Counted from the stretch's first letter, positions 33,251 to 48,737 are shown. The stretch: 64,000 nt of DNA from Geodermatophilus arenarius (GCF_042654585.1 NZ_JBHSGR010000003.1:1-64000), one strand, 5' to 3'. Program-made: numbers and translations. Notes: a model not told the origin generated them from the letters alone.

Positions 33251-34903
33251 GTGATCGACACAGACGTCGTCGTGGTGGGGTCCGGACTGGCCGGCCTGGT
33301 GGCCACCGCCGAGCTGGCCGACGCCGGCCGGCGGGTGGTGCTCGTCGAGCAGGAGCCGGAGGCGTCCTTCGGCGGGCAGGCGTGGTGGTCCTTCGGCGGC
33401 CTGTTCCTCGTCGACTCGCCCGAGCAGCGCCGCCTGCGCGTCCGCGACTCGCTGGAGCTGGCCCGCCAGGACTGGTTCGGCACCGCCGCCTTCGACCGCG
33501 CCGAGGACCACTGGCCCCGGCAGTGGGCCGAGGCGTACCTGGAGTTCGCCGCGGGGGAGAAGCGGGCCTGGCTGCGCGAGCAGGGCGTCGGCTTCTTCCC
33601 CGTCGTCGGGTGGGCCGAGCGCGGCGGCTACACCGCCACCGGCCACGGCAACTCCGTGCCCCGCTTCCACATCGTCTGGGGCACCGGCCCCGGCATCGTC
33701 GAGCCGTTCGCCCGCCGGGTCCGCGCCGCCGTCGAGCGCGGGCTGGTCGAGCTGCGCTTCCGGCACCGGGTGACCGCGCTGGTCGTCACCGACGGCGCGG
33801 TCACCGGCGTCCGCGGCGAGGTGCTCGAGCCCAGCGGCGTCGCCCGCGGCGAGGCCAGCTCGCGCACCGCCGTCGGGGACTTCGAGATCACCGCCCAGGC
33901 CGTCGTCGTCACCTCCGGCGGCATCGGGGGCAACCACGACCTGGTCCGGCAGAACTGGCCGGCCCGGCTGGGCCCCCCGCCGCAGCGGCTGCTGTCCGGC
34001 GTCCCCGCGCACGTCGACGGGCTCATGCTCCAGGCCACCGAGGCCGCCGGCGCCAACCTCATCAACCGCGACCGCATGTGGCACTACACCGAGGGGATCG
34101 CCAACCACTCCCCGGTGTGGGCACGGCACGGCATCCGGATCCTGCCCGGGCCCTCGTCGCTGTGGCTGGACGCGACCGGGCAGCGGCTGCCGGTCCCGCT
34201 GTTCCCCGGCTTCGACACCCTGGGCACCCTCGCCCACATCGGGCAGACCGGCTACGAGCACACCTGGTTCGTGACGACGAAGAAGATCGTCGAGAAGGAG
34301 TTCGCGCTGTCGGGCTCCGAGCAGAACCCCGACCTCACCGGCAAGGACGTCCGGCTGCTGCTGAACCGGGTCAAGGCGGGCGTGTCCGCCCCGGTGCAGG
34401 CCTTCCTCGACCGCGGCGAGGACTTCGTGACGGCGTCCTCCCTGCCCGAGCTGGTCGCCGGGATGAACCGGATCACCGGCGGCACGCCCGAGGTGTCGCT
34501 GGAGACCGTGGAGCGCGAGGTCACCGCCCGCGACCGCGCGGTGGACCACCCGTTCACCAAGGACCTGCAGCTCACCGCGGTCCGCGGCGCCCGCAACTAC
34601 CTCGGCGACAAGCTCATCCGGGTGGCCCCGCCGCACCGGCTGCTCGACCCCGCGGCCGGCCCGCTGATCGCGGTCCGGCTCAACCTGCTCACCCGCAAGA
34701 CCCTCGGCGGGCTGGAGACCGACCTGTCCGGCCGGGTGCTGCGCGCCGGCGGCGAGCCGTTCCCCGGCCTGTACGCCGCCGGGGAGGCGTCCGGGTTCGG
34801 CGGCGGCGGCATGCACGGCTACCGGTCGCTGGAGGGCACCTTCCTCGGCGGCTGCCTGTTCTCCGGCCGGGTCGCCGGCCGGGCGCTGGCGGCGGCCCTG
34901 TGA
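33251..34903 (+). CDS. FAD-dependent dehydrogenase, fumarate reductase/KstD-like
   Basis: Flavoprotein of 550 residues. The N-terminal dinucleotide fold has VVVVGSGLAGLVATAELA followed by an acidic VLVEQ strand end, and the C-terminus has GLYAAGEASGFGGGGMHGYR, the second FAD-contact region. Between them lie the capping-domain features of the 3-ketosteroid dehydrogenase / fumarate reductase group, which remove or add hydrogen at C-C bonds. The exact substrate is unknown; in several actinobacteria this is annotated simply as FAD-binding dehydrogenase. Start GTG at 33251 is preferred over 33242 from the -10 box. It overlaps the next gene as GTGA. Confidence 0.88.
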   Translation: MIDTDVVVVGSGLAGLVATAELADAGRRVVLVEQEPEASFGGQAWWSFGGLFLVDSPEQRRLRVRDSLELARQDWFGTAAFDRAEDHWPRQWAEAYLEFAAGEKRAWLREQGVGFFPVVGWAERGGYTATGHGNSVPRFHIVWGTGPGIVEPFARRVRAAVERGLVELRFRHRVTALVVTDGAVTGVRGEVLEPSGVARGEASSRTAVGDFEITAQAVVVTSGGIGGNHDLVRQNWPARLGPPPQRLLSGVPAHVDGLMLQATEAAGANLINRDRMWHYTEGIANHSPVWARHGIRILPGPSSLWLDATGQRLPVPLFPGFDTLGTLAHIGQTGYEHTWFVTTKKIVEKEFALSGSEQNPDLTGKDVRLLLNRVKAGVSAPVQAFLDRGEDFVTASSLPELVAGMNRITGGTPEVSLETVEREVTARDRAVDHPFTKDLQLTAVRGARNYLGDKLIRVAPPHRLLDPAAGPLIAVRLNLLTRKTLGGLETDLSGRVLRAGGEPFPGLYAAGEASGFGGGGMHGYRSLEGTFLGGCLFSGRVAGRALAAAL

Positions 34904-35565
34904 GCTCGCCCGGCAGCCCCTGGGCCGACCCGGCCGCCGGGACCGAGCCGGTCGCCTACGCGGGCCCGCCGGCCACCGCCCCGTACGCCGCGCCGGCCCC
35001 GGTGTACCCGGGGTACGCGCCGGGCTGGCCGGCCGCGCCGGGCTGGCCGGCCTACGGCCCGCCGGTGCCGCAGCGGCCGCGCCGGCCGGGGCAGGTGGTC
35101 GCCGCGGCGGTCCTCGCGTTCGTGCAGGCCGCCGTCGTCGCGCTGTCGTCGGCCTACGTGCTGCTGCTTGCCAGCACGTTCGGCCTGTTCGCCGGCATCC
35201 CCGACCACTCCGGCGGCGGGGGCGACGACGTCTCCGGCCTGGTCACCGAGGTCACGGTGCTCTCGGCGGTCCAGCTGGCCTCGGCGGTGCTGCTGGTCGT
35301 CGCCGGGGTGCTGGTGCTCAACCGGCGCAGCCGGGCGGTGTGGACGACGCTGCTCGCCGGCTTCGGCGTGCAGCTCGCCCTGGCCGCCTACTGGCTGGTC
35401 CGGCTGACCTCCCTCGCCGACGTCGCCGGCTTCGACCCGACCGGCGTGCTCGTCGTCGGCGTGCTGTTCTACGCCGCCGCCCCGGCCGTGGGGCTGGGCC
35501 TGCTGCTGGTCGGCGCCGTCCGCCGGTGGGCCGCCGGCGGGGACGCGCCACCGGCCGCGGAGTGA
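34900..35565 (+). CDS. Membrane protein with Pro/Tyr-rich N-terminal tail
   Basis: Protein of 221 residues, not recognised beyond type. The first 60 residues are Pro/Ala/Gly/Tyr-rich and low in complexity, with repeated GWPA and PYAAPAP-like stretches. Four predicted helices follow (about 66-90, 120-142, 148-166, 180-205), with a Gly/Asp loop (HSGGGGDD) after the first. Many actinobacterial cell-envelope proteins share this layout. GTG start overlaps the FAD dehydrogenase by 4 bp, so it is translated together with it. Confidence 0.65.
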   Translation: MSSPGSPWADPAAGTEPVAYAGPPATAPYAAPAPVYPGYAPGWPAAPGWPAYGPPVPQRPRRPGQVVAAAVLAFVQAAVVALSSAYVLLLASTFGLFAGIPDHSGGGGDDVSGLVTEVTVLSAVQLASAVLLVVAGVLVLNRRSRAVWTTLLAGFGVQLALAAYWLVRLTSLADVAGFDPTGVLVVGVLFYAAAPAVGLGLLLVGAVRRWAAGGDAPPAAE

Positions 35566-35605
35566 CCGCGCGGGGCCGCCGGACCGGCCGGTCCCCGCGG
35601 CGGGG

Positions 35606-35611
35606 GAGAAT
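35606..35611 (+). promoter_or_regulatory. -10-like box GAGAAT, probable leaderless promoter of hisI-trpE
   Basis: GAGAAT ends 7 nt before the hisI ATG at 35619; the spacing matches the leaderless group but the first base departs from TANNNT. Confidence 0.4.
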
Positions 35612-35618
35612 CGCGGGC

Positions 35619-35993
35619 ATGCCCGCCGTGCCCGCCGTCGACTCCGCCCTCGACCCCGCCGTCGCCGCGCTGCTGCGCCGCGACCCGGCGGGACTGGTCG
35701 CCGCCGTCGTGCAGCAGCACGACACCGGCGAGGTCCTCATGGTCGCCTGGATGGACGACGAGGCGCTGCACCGCACCCTGACCACCGGCCGGGCCACCTA
35801 CTGGTCCCGCAGCCGCGGGGAGTACTGGGTGAAGGGCGAGACGTCCGGGCACCGGCAGTGGGTCCGCGACGTGCGCCTGGACTGCGACGGCGACGCGCTG
35901 CTGGTGCTCGTCGACCAGGAGGGCCCGGCCTGTCACACCGGCGCGCGCAGCTGCTTCTCCCGCGACCTGGAGGTCACCCGTGCGGCTCGGTGA
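35619..35993 (+). CDS. hisI: Phosphoribosyl-AMP cyclohydrolase
   Basis: Zinc-dependent hydrolase for the third step of histidine synthesis, opening the adenine ring of PR-AMP; 124 residues, the stand-alone cyclohydrolase without a HisE domain. Motifs: MVAWMDDEAL, YWSRSRGEYWVKGETSGHRQ, and the Cys ligands in RLDCDGDALLVLVDQEG and ACHTGARSCF. The last 14 bases overlap the start of trpE, which ties histidine and tryptophan genes into one unit. hisE/hisG are not in the window. Confidence 0.95.
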   Translation: MPAVPAVDSALDPAVAALLRRDPAGLVAAVVQQHDTGEVLMVAWMDDEALHRTLTTGRATYWSRSRGEYWVKGETSGHRQWVRDVRLDCDGDALLVLVDQEGPACHTGARSCFSRDLEVTRAAR

Positions 35994-37488
35994 GACCAGC
36001 CCCTCGCGCGAGGCGTTCGCCGCCCTGGACCAGCCGGTCGTGCCGGTGACCCGGCGGCTGCTGGCCGACGGCGAGACCGCCGTCGGCATCTACCGCAAGC
36101 TGGCCGGCAACCGGCCCGGCACCGTGCTGCTCGAGTCGGCCGAGCAGGGCAAGCGCTGGTCGCGCTACAGCTTCGTCGGCGTGCGCAGCGCCGGGGTCCT
36201 CACCGAGCGGGACGGGCGGACCCTGTGGCTCGGCGACCCGCTGCCCGGGCTCACCGACGACCTGCCCGAGGACCCCCTGGCCGCGGTCCACACGCTGGCC
36301 CGCCGGCTGCGCTCGCCGCGCCGGGAGGACCTGCCGCGGCTGACCGGCGGGCTGGTCGGCTACCTCGGCTACGACGTCGTCCGGCGGCTGGAGCGGCTGC
36401 CGGTCACCGCCACCGACGACCTCGGCATGCCCGAGCTGTCGCTGGCCCTGGTCACCGACCTCGCCGTCCTCGACCACACCGACGGCACCGTGCTGCTCAT
36501 CGCCAACGCCCTGACCGGGTCCGGCGACGCCGACACGGCCTGGGACGACGCCGTCGCCCGCCTCGACGCCATGGCCGCCGACCTCACCAAGGCGGTGCCG
36601 CCGGGGGTGGCCACGTTCGCCCCCGCCGAGCCGCCGCCGGTGCGCAGCACGATGGCGCCGGGGGAGTACGAGGCCGGGGTGGAGGCGGTGCGCGAGCACA
36701 TCCGCGCCGGCGACGCCTTCCAGGTCGTGCTGGCCCAGCGGTTCGAGACCGACACCGACGTCGACGCGCTCGACCTCTACCGGGTGCTGCGGGCCACCAA
36801 CCCCTCGCCGTACATGTACCTGCTGCGCTTCGCCGGCCGGGAGACGCCCTTCGACGTCGTCGGCTCCTCGCCGGAGGCGCTGGTGACCGTGACCGGCGGC
36901 TCGGCCGTCGTCCACCCGCCGGCCGGCACCCGCCCGCGCGGCGCCACCGAGGAGGAGGACCTGCGGCTGGCCGAGGGACTGCTCGCCGACCCCAAGGAGC
37001 GCGCGGAGCACGTCATGCTCGTCGACCTCGCGCGCAACGACCTGGGCCGGGTGTGCGTGCCGGGCACGGTCGAGGTGCCCGACTTCATGCGGATCGAGTA
37101 CTACAGCCACGTCATGCACCTGGTGTCCACCGTCGGCGGCGAGGTGGCCCCCGGCCGCGACGCGCTCGACGTCTTCGACGCGACCTTCCCGGCCGGCACC
37201 GTCTCCGGTGCCCCCAAGCCGCGGGCGATGGAGATCATCGAGTCGCTGGAGCCCACCCGGCGGGCGCTGTACGCGGGCACCGTCGGGTACCTGGACGCGA
37301 GCGGGGACATGGACATGGCGATCGCCATCCGCACCGCGGTGCTCCACCAGGGCCGGGCGTACGTGCAGGCCGGCGCCGGGATCGTCGCCGACAGCGACCC
37401 CGCCACCGAGGAGGCCGAGACCCGGCACAAGGCGCGGGCGGTGCTCTCGGCGATCGCGACCGCGGAGGGCATGCGGGAGGTGCGGTGA
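35980..37488 (+). CDS. trpE: Anthranilate synthase component I
   Basis: Chorismate to anthranilate, the first step of tryptophan synthesis; 502 residues. The LLES motif at residues 50-53, known in this family as part of the tryptophan feedback site, is intact. The chorismate-binding core has AGDAFQVVLAQRF, PSPYMYLL, GSSPEALV, ARNDLGRV and GTVSGAPKPRAMEII. The glutaminase partner (TrpG) and TrpD are not in the window. The GTG start lies inside the end of hisI, so no separate Trp-leader attenuator fits ahead of trpE. Followed by its membrane-protein companion with a GTGA overlap. Confidence 0.96.
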   Translation: MRLGETSPSREAFAALDQPVVPVTRRLLADGETAVGIYRKLAGNRPGTVLLESAEQGKRWSRYSFVGVRSAGVLTERDGRTLWLGDPLPGLTDDLPEDPLAAVHTLARRLRSPRREDLPRLTGGLVGYLGYDVVRRLERLPVTATDDLGMPELSLALVTDLAVLDHTDGTVLLIANALTGSGDADTAWDDAVARLDAMAADLTKAVPPGVATFAPAEPPPVRSTMAPGEYEAGVEAVREHIRAGDAFQVVLAQRFETDTDVDALDLYRVLRATNPSPYMYLLRFAGRETPFDVVGSSPEALVTVTGGSAVVHPPAGTRPRGATEEEDLRLAEGLLADPKERAEHVMLVDLARNDLGRVCVPGTVEVPDFMRIEYYSHVMHLVSTVGGEVAPGRDALDVFDATFPAGTVSGAPKPRAMEIIESLEPTRRALYAGTVGYLDASGDMDMAIAIRTAVLHQGRAYVQAGAGIVADSDPATEEAETRHKARAVLSAIATAEGMREVR

Positions 37489-38135
37489 CGGCGGCGCGGC
37501 GGGAGCTGGGGACGGCGCTCGCCGGCTGCGCGGTCGCCGGCGGGCTGGCGCTGTCGGCGGGCGGGCAGACCTGGGCCACGGTCACGGTCACCCGGCGCCC
37601 GCCGCTGCCGCCGGTCACCGAGACGCTGACCGGGTCGTCGCTGGCGCCGCTGGTGCCCGCCGCGGGGCTGCTGCTGCTCGCCGCGGCGGTCGCCGTCCTC
37701 GCGGTGCGCGGCGCCGGGCGGGTCGCGGTGGGGGTCCTGGTGGCGCTGGCGGGCGCCGCGCTGGCCTGGTCGTCGGTGGGCGTGCTGGCCGGCGGGGTGG
37801 ACCCTTCCGCGGCGGCACCGGGGGAGCGGCGCACCGCCGACCTCGCGGCCGCCTGGCCGGTGCTGTGCGTGCTCGCCGCCGTCGTCGTCCTCGCCGCCGG
37901 CGGGCTGGTCGCGGTCCGCGGCCGCCGCTGGCCGGCCATGGGCCGCCGCTACGAGCGGTCACCCGGCGCGGCGGCCGCGCCAGCCCCGGCGCGGGCCCGC
38001 ACCGACGAGGACCGGGCGCTGGACGCCTGGCGCGCCCTCGACCGCGGCGACGACCCGACGGCCGACCCCGCCGACGAGGCGCCACCGGGCCCGGCCGGTG
38101 ACCCGGCGGCCGGGCCCCCGGGCCGCCGTCGCTAG
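37485..38135 (+). CDS. Trp-operon-associated membrane protein (TIGR02234-like)
   Basis: Protein of 216 residues with four predicted helices (about 9-25, 46-69, 72-92, 118-140) and a soluble Ala/Pro/Asp-rich tail. Position after trpE, size and helices match the actinobacterial Trp_oprn_chp family (TIGR02234), which is always next to trp genes but has no known function. The first extracytoplasmic loop carries QTWATVTVTRRP. Overlaps trpE as GTGA; the next gene is 58 bp downstream. I cannot say whether it regulates, transports or only accompanies the pathway. Confidence 0.88.
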   Translation: MTAARRELGTALAGCAVAGGLALSAGGQTWATVTVTRRPPLPPVTETLTGSSLAPLVPAAGLLLLAAAVAVLAVRGAGRVAVGVLVALAGAALAWSSVGVLAGGVDPSAAAPGERRTADLAAAWPVLCVLAAVVVLAAGGLVAVRGRRWPAMGRRYERSPGAAAAPAPARARTDEDRALDAWRALDRGDDPTADPADEAPPGPAGDPAAGPPGRRR

Positions 38136-38138
38136 GGT
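38133..38138 (+). promoter_or_regulatory. -10 box TAGGGT for trpC
   Basis: TAGGGT overlaps the stop of the preceding gene and lies 55 nt before trpC, leaving a leader of about 48 nt with GAGGAGG. Confidence 0.4.
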
Positions 38139-38193
38139 GGGTCCACCCGTCCGACCGGCACCGGACCGGCCGACCCAGCAGCGAGGAGGCGGA

Positions 38194-39003
38194 GTGACCG
38201 TCCTCGACGACATCGTCGCCGGCGTCCGTGAGGACGTCGCGGCGCGCGAGGCGGCCACCCCGCTGGCCGAGGTCCGAGCCGCCGCCCGCGACGCCCGCCC
38301 CGCCCGCGACGCCCTGGCCGCGCTCCGCGAGCCCGGCGTCGGCGTGATCGCGGAGGTCAAGCGCCGCAGCCCGAGCAAGGGTGCGCTGGCCGACATCCCC
38401 GACCCCGCGGTGCTCGCCGCCCAGTACGCCGCCGGCGGCGCCCGGGTGATCAGCGTTCTCACCGAGCGGCGCCGCTTCGGCGGCTCGCACGCCGACCTGG
38501 CCGCCGTCCGCGCCGCCGTCGACGTGCCGGTGCTGTGCAAGGACTTCGTGGTCAGCAGCTACCAGGTGCACGAGGCGCGTGCCCACGGCGCCGACGTCGT
38601 CCTGCTGATCGTCGCGGCGCTGGAGCAGAACGCGCTGCTGGGCCTGCTCGAGCGGGTCGAGTCCCTCGGCATGACCGCCCTGGTCGAGGTGCACACCGAG
38701 GCGGAGGCCGACCGCGCGCTGGCCGCCGGCGCCTCGGTGATCGGCGTCAACGCCCGCGACCTCACCACCCTCGACGTCGACCTCGGCACCTTCGAGCGGA
38801 TCGCGCCCGGGCTGCCCTCGGGCGTGGTCAAGGTCGCCGAGTCCGGCGTCCGCGGCCCGCGCGAGCTCATCGCCTACGCCGGCGCCGGCGCCGACGCCGT
38901 CCTGGTCGGCGAGGGCCTGGTCACCGCCGGCGACCCGCGCCAGGCGGTCGCCGACCTGGTCACCGCCGGCTCGCACCCGGCCGTGCCGCGCACGACCCGC
39001 TAG
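38194..39003 (+). CDS. trpC: Indole-3-glycerol-phosphate synthase
   Basis: Fourth step of tryptophan synthesis (ring closure of CdRP); 269 residues, a stand-alone TrpC barrel. Active-site motifs are VIAEVKRRSPSKG (catalytic Lys) at about 50-62, VLCKDFVVSSYQ with the second Lys, IGVNARDLTT and VAESGVRG. GTG start with GAGGAGG 4 nt upstream. A dispersed hairpin repeat and a new promoter separate it from trpB. Confidence 0.96.
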   Translation: MTVLDDIVAGVREDVAAREAATPLAEVRAAARDARPARDALAALREPGVGVIAEVKRRSPSKGALADIPDPAVLAAQYAAGGARVISVLTERRRFGGSHADLAAVRAAVDVPVLCKDFVVSSYQVHEARAHGADVVLLIVAALEQNALLGLLERVESLGMTALVEVHTEAEADRALAAGASVIGVNARDLTTLDVDLGTFERIAPGLPSGVVKVAESGVRGPRELIAYAGAGADAVLVGEGLVTAGDPRQAVADLVTAGSHPAVPRTTR

Positions 39004-39010
39004 ACCCCGG

Positions 39011-39061
39011 CCTCGCTGCAGGGACCCGCCGCGAGCCTGCGAGGGGCGGGGGGCAGCGAGG
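39011..39061 (+). repeat. Dispersed GC hairpin repeat, copy 3
   Basis: Arms CCTCGCTGC (39011-39019) and GCAGCGAGG (39053-39061) pair perfectly; relative to copy 2 both arms changed (C to G and G to C), a compensatory pair. Core CCCGCCGCGAGC and TGCGAG is conserved. It sits between trpC and the trpB promoter. Confidence 0.8.
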
Positions 39062-39065
39062 TCCT

Positions 39066-39071
39066 TAGTCT
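39066..39071 (+). promoter_or_regulatory. -10 box TAGTCT, leaderless promoter of trpB
   Basis: TAGTCT ends 6 nt before the trpB ATG at 39078. Confidence 0.6.
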
Positions 39072-39077
39072 GGGTGC

Positions 39078-40450
<1,373 letters not shown>

Positions 40451-40454
<4 letters not shown>

Positions 40455-41248
40455 GCCGGCTCGAGCAGCGGATCCGCGGCGCCAACGCCGAGGGCCGCGC
40501 CGCGCTCGTCGCCTACCTGCCGGTGGGCTACCCGGGCGTGGACGACTCGATCGCCGCGATGACGGCCGCCGTCGAGGGCGGGGCCGACGTCGTGGAGATC
40601 GGCGTCCCGTACTCCGACCCCGGCATGGACGGCCCGGTCATCCAGCAGGCGGTCGACCCCGCCGTGCGCGCCGGCGTGGGCATGCGCGACGTGCTGCGCG
40701 CCGTCGAGGCGGTGGACGCCGCGGGCGCGGTGCCGGTGGTGATGAGCTACTGGAACCCGGTCGAGCGCTACGGCGTCGAGCGGTTCGCCACCGACCTGGC
40801 CGCCGCCGGGGGAGCGGGCGCGATCACGCCCGACCTCATCCCGGACGAGGCCGCCGCGTGGCTGGCCGCCGCCGAGGCCGCCGACCTCGACCGCGTCTTC
40901 CTCGTCGCGCCGTCGTCCACCGACGCGCGGCTGGCGTCGACCACCGCGGCCTGCCGCGGGTTCGTGTACGCCGCGTCCACGATGGGCGTCACCGGCACCC
41001 GCGCCACCGTCGGCGACGCCGCCGAGCGGCTGGTCGCCCGCACCCGCGCGGTCACCGACGTCCCGGTGTGCGTGGGCCTGGGCGTCTCCAACGGCGACCA
41101 GGCCGCCGAGGTGGCGGGCTTCGCCGACGGCGTCATCGTGGGGTCGGCCTACGTGCGGGAGCTGCTCGAGGGCCGGGGCGCCGACGGCGTGCGCCGGCTG
41201 TCCGAGGAGCTCGCCGCGGGCGTGCGCCGCCGGGTGGCCGTGCCGTGA
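40451..41248 (+). CDS. trpA: Tryptophan synthase alpha chain
   Basis: Cleaves indole-3-glycerol phosphate to indole, channelled to TrpB; 265 residues. Catalytic Glu is in VVEIGVPYSDPGMDGP and the Asp in the same stretch. ITPDLIPDEAAAW is the loop over the active site; the family usually has DLP here, and ITPD replaces the more common VPDLP-type start. STMGVTGTR and VGLGVSNGDQ are conserved. ATG start overlaps trpB by 4 bp, and lgt overlaps its end. Confidence 0.95.
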
Positions 41249-42195
41249 CGGTCCTGGCGTCGATCCCGAGCCCGGCCCAGGGGGTGTGGCACCTGGGGCC
41301 GTTCCCGCTGCGCGCCTACGCGCTGTGCATCATCGCGGGCATCGTCGCGGCCTGCTGGATCGCCGAGAAGCGGTGGGTCGCCCGCGGCGGCCGGCCCGGC
41401 GAGGTCCTCGACATCGCGGTCTGGGCGGTGCCCTTCGGCATCCTCGGCGGCCGGCTCTACCACGTGATCACGACGCCGCAGCCCTACTTCGGGGAGGGCG
41501 GGGACCCGCTGCGGGCGTTCGCCATCTGGGAGGGCGGCCTCGGCATCTGGGGCGCCATCGCCCTCGGCGGCGTCGGCGCGTGGATCGCCTGCCGCCGCCG
41601 GGGCATCCCGCTGCCGGCCTTCGGCGACGCCATCGCACCCGGCCTGCTGGTGGCCCAGGCGGTCGGCCGGCTGGGCAACTGGTTCAACCAGGAGCTGTTC
41701 GGCCGGCCCACCACGCTGCCCTGGGGCCTGGAGATCGACGCGGCGCACCGCCCCGACGGCTACGAGGCGTTCGCCACGTTCCACCCGACGTTCCTCTACG
41801 AGCTGCTGTGGAACCTCGCCGCGGCCGCCGTCGTGGTGTGGGCCGACCGCCGCTTCCGGCTGTCCCACGGGCGCGCGTTCGCGCTCTACGTCGCGCTGTA
41901 CTGCGCCGGCCGGCTGTGGATCGAGGTGCTGCGCATCGACGACGCCAACCGCTTCCTCGGCGTCCGGCTCAACGTGTTCACCTGCATCGTGGTCGGGCTG
42001 CTCGCCGTGGCCTACATGCTCTGGCAGCGGGGCCGCCCGCGGGAGGTCATCGACCGGGCCGCCGTCGGCGGACGTGACGACGACGACACCGCCGCCGCCG
42101 ACGCCGGCACCGCCGACGCGGCCCCGACCAGCACCGACGCGCCCGCCGAGGAGCGGCGGGGTGACCGGTCTCACGACGCGCCGGGGACGTCCTGA
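41245..42195 (+). CDS. lgt: Prolipoprotein diacylglyceryl transferase
   Basis: Membrane enzyme that adds diacylglycerol to the lipobox cysteine, the first lipoprotein maturation step; 316 residues, seven helices. The signature GRLGNWFNQELFGRPT (about 143-158) carries the essential residues, and the N-terminal PFPLRAYALCIIAGI and HPTFLYELLWN are conserved. A 50-residue Asp/Ala-rich cytoplasmic tail follows the last helix. It shares the trpBA transcript through a GTGA overlap, as in other actinobacteria. It complements lspA at 7050. Confidence 0.95.
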   Translation: MTVLASIPSPAQGVWHLGPFPLRAYALCIIAGIVAACWIAEKRWVARGGRPGEVLDIAVWAVPFGILGGRLYHVITTPQPYFGEGGDPLRAFAIWEGGLGIWGAIALGGVGAWIACRRRGIPLPAFGDAIAPGLLVAQAVGRLGNWFNQELFGRPTTLPWGLEIDAAHRPDGYEAFATFHPTFLYELLWNLAAAAVVVWADRRFRLSHGRAFALYVALYCAGRLWIEVLRIDDANRFLGVRLNVFTCIVVGLLAVAYMLWQRGRPREVIDRAAVGGRDDDDTAAADAGTADAAPTSTDAPAEERRGDRSHDAPGTS

Positions 42196-42512
42196 CAGGA
42201 CGCGCCGACGGATCGTTTCGCGCCGGTGAGCCCGGTGTCGCTGCTGTGTACCCTCCTGTCCAGACCGGCCGGTGATCCCGGTGGGTCGCTCGCGTCGTAA
42301 CCGGGCCAGCGCTGCCCCGCGGGACGACGACCCCGCGCAACCACCCGCGGGGCCGCCGGTCCTCAGCCTGCCCGGGCCACCGTGTCCCGGGCGGTCGCCG
42401 GCTCCGCTGTCCCCCTCTGCTTCCGTGCACCGCACCCTCTGACCACCGGCCGGGCCCCGCGCCCCGCGACGTCCCCCCGGGGGCCGCGCGCAGGCCGACG
42501 ACGGGAGTGATC
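42196..42512 (+). promoter_or_regulatory. 317-bp lgt-gltB gap with promoter and structured leader
   Basis: No gene is visible. TACCCT at 42249-42254 is a plausible -10 box, leaving a leader of about 250 nt before gltB. The leader is C-rich and holds a strong hairpin at 42314-42353 and the self-complementary CCCCCGGGGG near 42474. I match it to no known riboswitch. Confidence 0.4.
42314..42353 (+). promoter_or_regulatory. Hairpin in the gltB leader
   Basis: Perfect 10-bp arms GCCCCGCGGG (42314-42323) and CCCGCGGGGC (42344-42353) around a 20-nt loop. It could be an attenuator for gltB or a late terminator for trpBA-lgt. Confidence 0.45.
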
Positions 42513-47214
<4,702 letters not shown>

Positions 47215-47222
<8 letters not shown>

Positions 47223-48702
47223 CTCGACGGGGTTCCTGAAGTACGAGCGGGCCCTGCCGCCCCGGCGGCCGGTCGACGTCCGCATCCTCGACTGGAAGGA
47301 CGTCTACCTCTCCCGGCAGAACGGGGAGGACGGCGTCTACCCGGTCGCCGCGCTGCGCCAGCAGGCCGCGCGGTGCATGGACTGCGGCATCCCGTTCTGC
47401 CACCACGGCTGCCCGCTGGGCAACCTGATCCCGGAGTGGAACGACCTCGCCCGCCGGGACGACTGGCGCGACGCGATCGAGCGCCTGCACGCGACCAACA
47501 ACTTCCCGGAGTTCACCGGGAAGCTGTGCCCGGCCCCCTGCGAGGGCGCCTGCGTGCTGAACCTGCAGGACTCGCCGGTCACGATCAAGCAGATCGAGTG
47601 GGAGATCATCGACCAGGCCTTCGAGCGCGGCCACGTCGAGCCGCAGGCCCCGGCCGAGCGCACCGGCAAGAAGGTCGCCGTCGTCGGGTCCGGGCCGGCG
47701 GGCCTGGCCGCCGCCCAGCAGCTCACCCGCGCCGGGCACGACGTCACCGTCTACGAGCGGGCCGACCGCGTCGGCGGCCTGCTCCGGTACGGCATCCCCG
47801 AGTTCAAGATGGAGAAGTCCGTCCTGGACCGGCGGCTGGATCAGATGCGCGCCGAGGGCACCCGTTTCGTCACGGGCGTCGAGGTCGGCGGGTCGGGGGA
47901 GGGCGACCTCTCCGCCGAGCAGCTGCGCGGTGAGCACGACGCCGTCGTGATCGCCGCCGGCGCCACCGTCGGGCGCGACCTGCCCGCCCCCGGGCGCGAG
48001 CTCGACGGCATCCACCTGGCGATGGAGTTCCTGCCCTTCGGCAACCGGCAGGCGCTCGGCGAGCTGGACGACCCGCCGATCTCCGCCAAGGGCAAGGACG
48101 TCGTCATCATCGGCGGCGGCGACACCGGCGCGGACTGCCTGGGCACCTCGCACCGGCAGGGCGCCCGCTCGGTCACCCAGCTGGAGATCATGCCCGCGCC
48201 GCCGGACAAGCGGGCCGAGGGCAACCCCTGGCCGACCTACCCGATGATCATGCGGGTCTCCTCGGCCCACGAGGAGGGCGGCGAGCGGCTGTACTCGGTC
48301 AACACCGAGCGCTTCCTCGGCGACGACGAGGGCCGCGTGCGCGCCCTGGTGATCCACGAGGTCGAGCGGGTCGACGGCCGGTTCCAGAAGGTCGAGGGCA
48401 CCGAGCGCGAGCTGCCCGCGCAGCTGGTGCTCCTGGCCATGGGCTTCACCGGCGTGCAGCGCGAGGGCCTGGTCGAGGCGCTGGGCCTCGACGTCGACGG
48501 GCGCGGCAACGTCGCCCGCGACGGCGAGTTCATGTCCACCGTGCCCGGCGTGTTCGTGGCCGGGGACGCCGGCCGCGGCCAGTCGCTGATCGTGTGGGCC
48601 ATCGCCGAGGGCCGCGCCGCCGCCGGCGCGGTCGACCAGTGGCTGACCGGCAGCTCCATGCTGCCCCGCCCGGTCACCCCGACGGCGGTGGCGCTGCGGT
48701 AA
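47215..48702 (+). CDS. gltD: Glutamate synthase, small subunit
   Basis: NAD(P)H-oxidising FAD and iron-sulfur subunit that feeds electrons to GltB; 495 residues. N-terminal cysteine clusters are in CMDCGIPFCHHGCPLGNLIP and CPAPCEGACVLN. The FAD fold is VAVVGSGPAGLAAAQQL and the NAD(P)H fold VVIIGGGDTGADC. A final VFVAGDAGRGQSLIVWAIAEG is conserved. GTG start lies within the end of gltB with GGAGG nearby, so the two are coupled. A very strong hairpin follows. Confidence 0.95.
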
Positions 48703-48737
48703 CACCGTCGTCCTCCGGGCTCCGCTCGCCGGACGAC

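Noticed and set aside
35565..35980. A tryptophan attenuator before trpE
   Set aside because: trpE begins inside hisI, so there is no leader space and no run of Trp codons next to a terminator.
42249..42512. A glutamine riboswitch ahead of gltB
   Set aside because: The known glutamine motifs are cyanobacterial or marine phage types, and I could not match their conserved bases here. Only a structured leader is reported.
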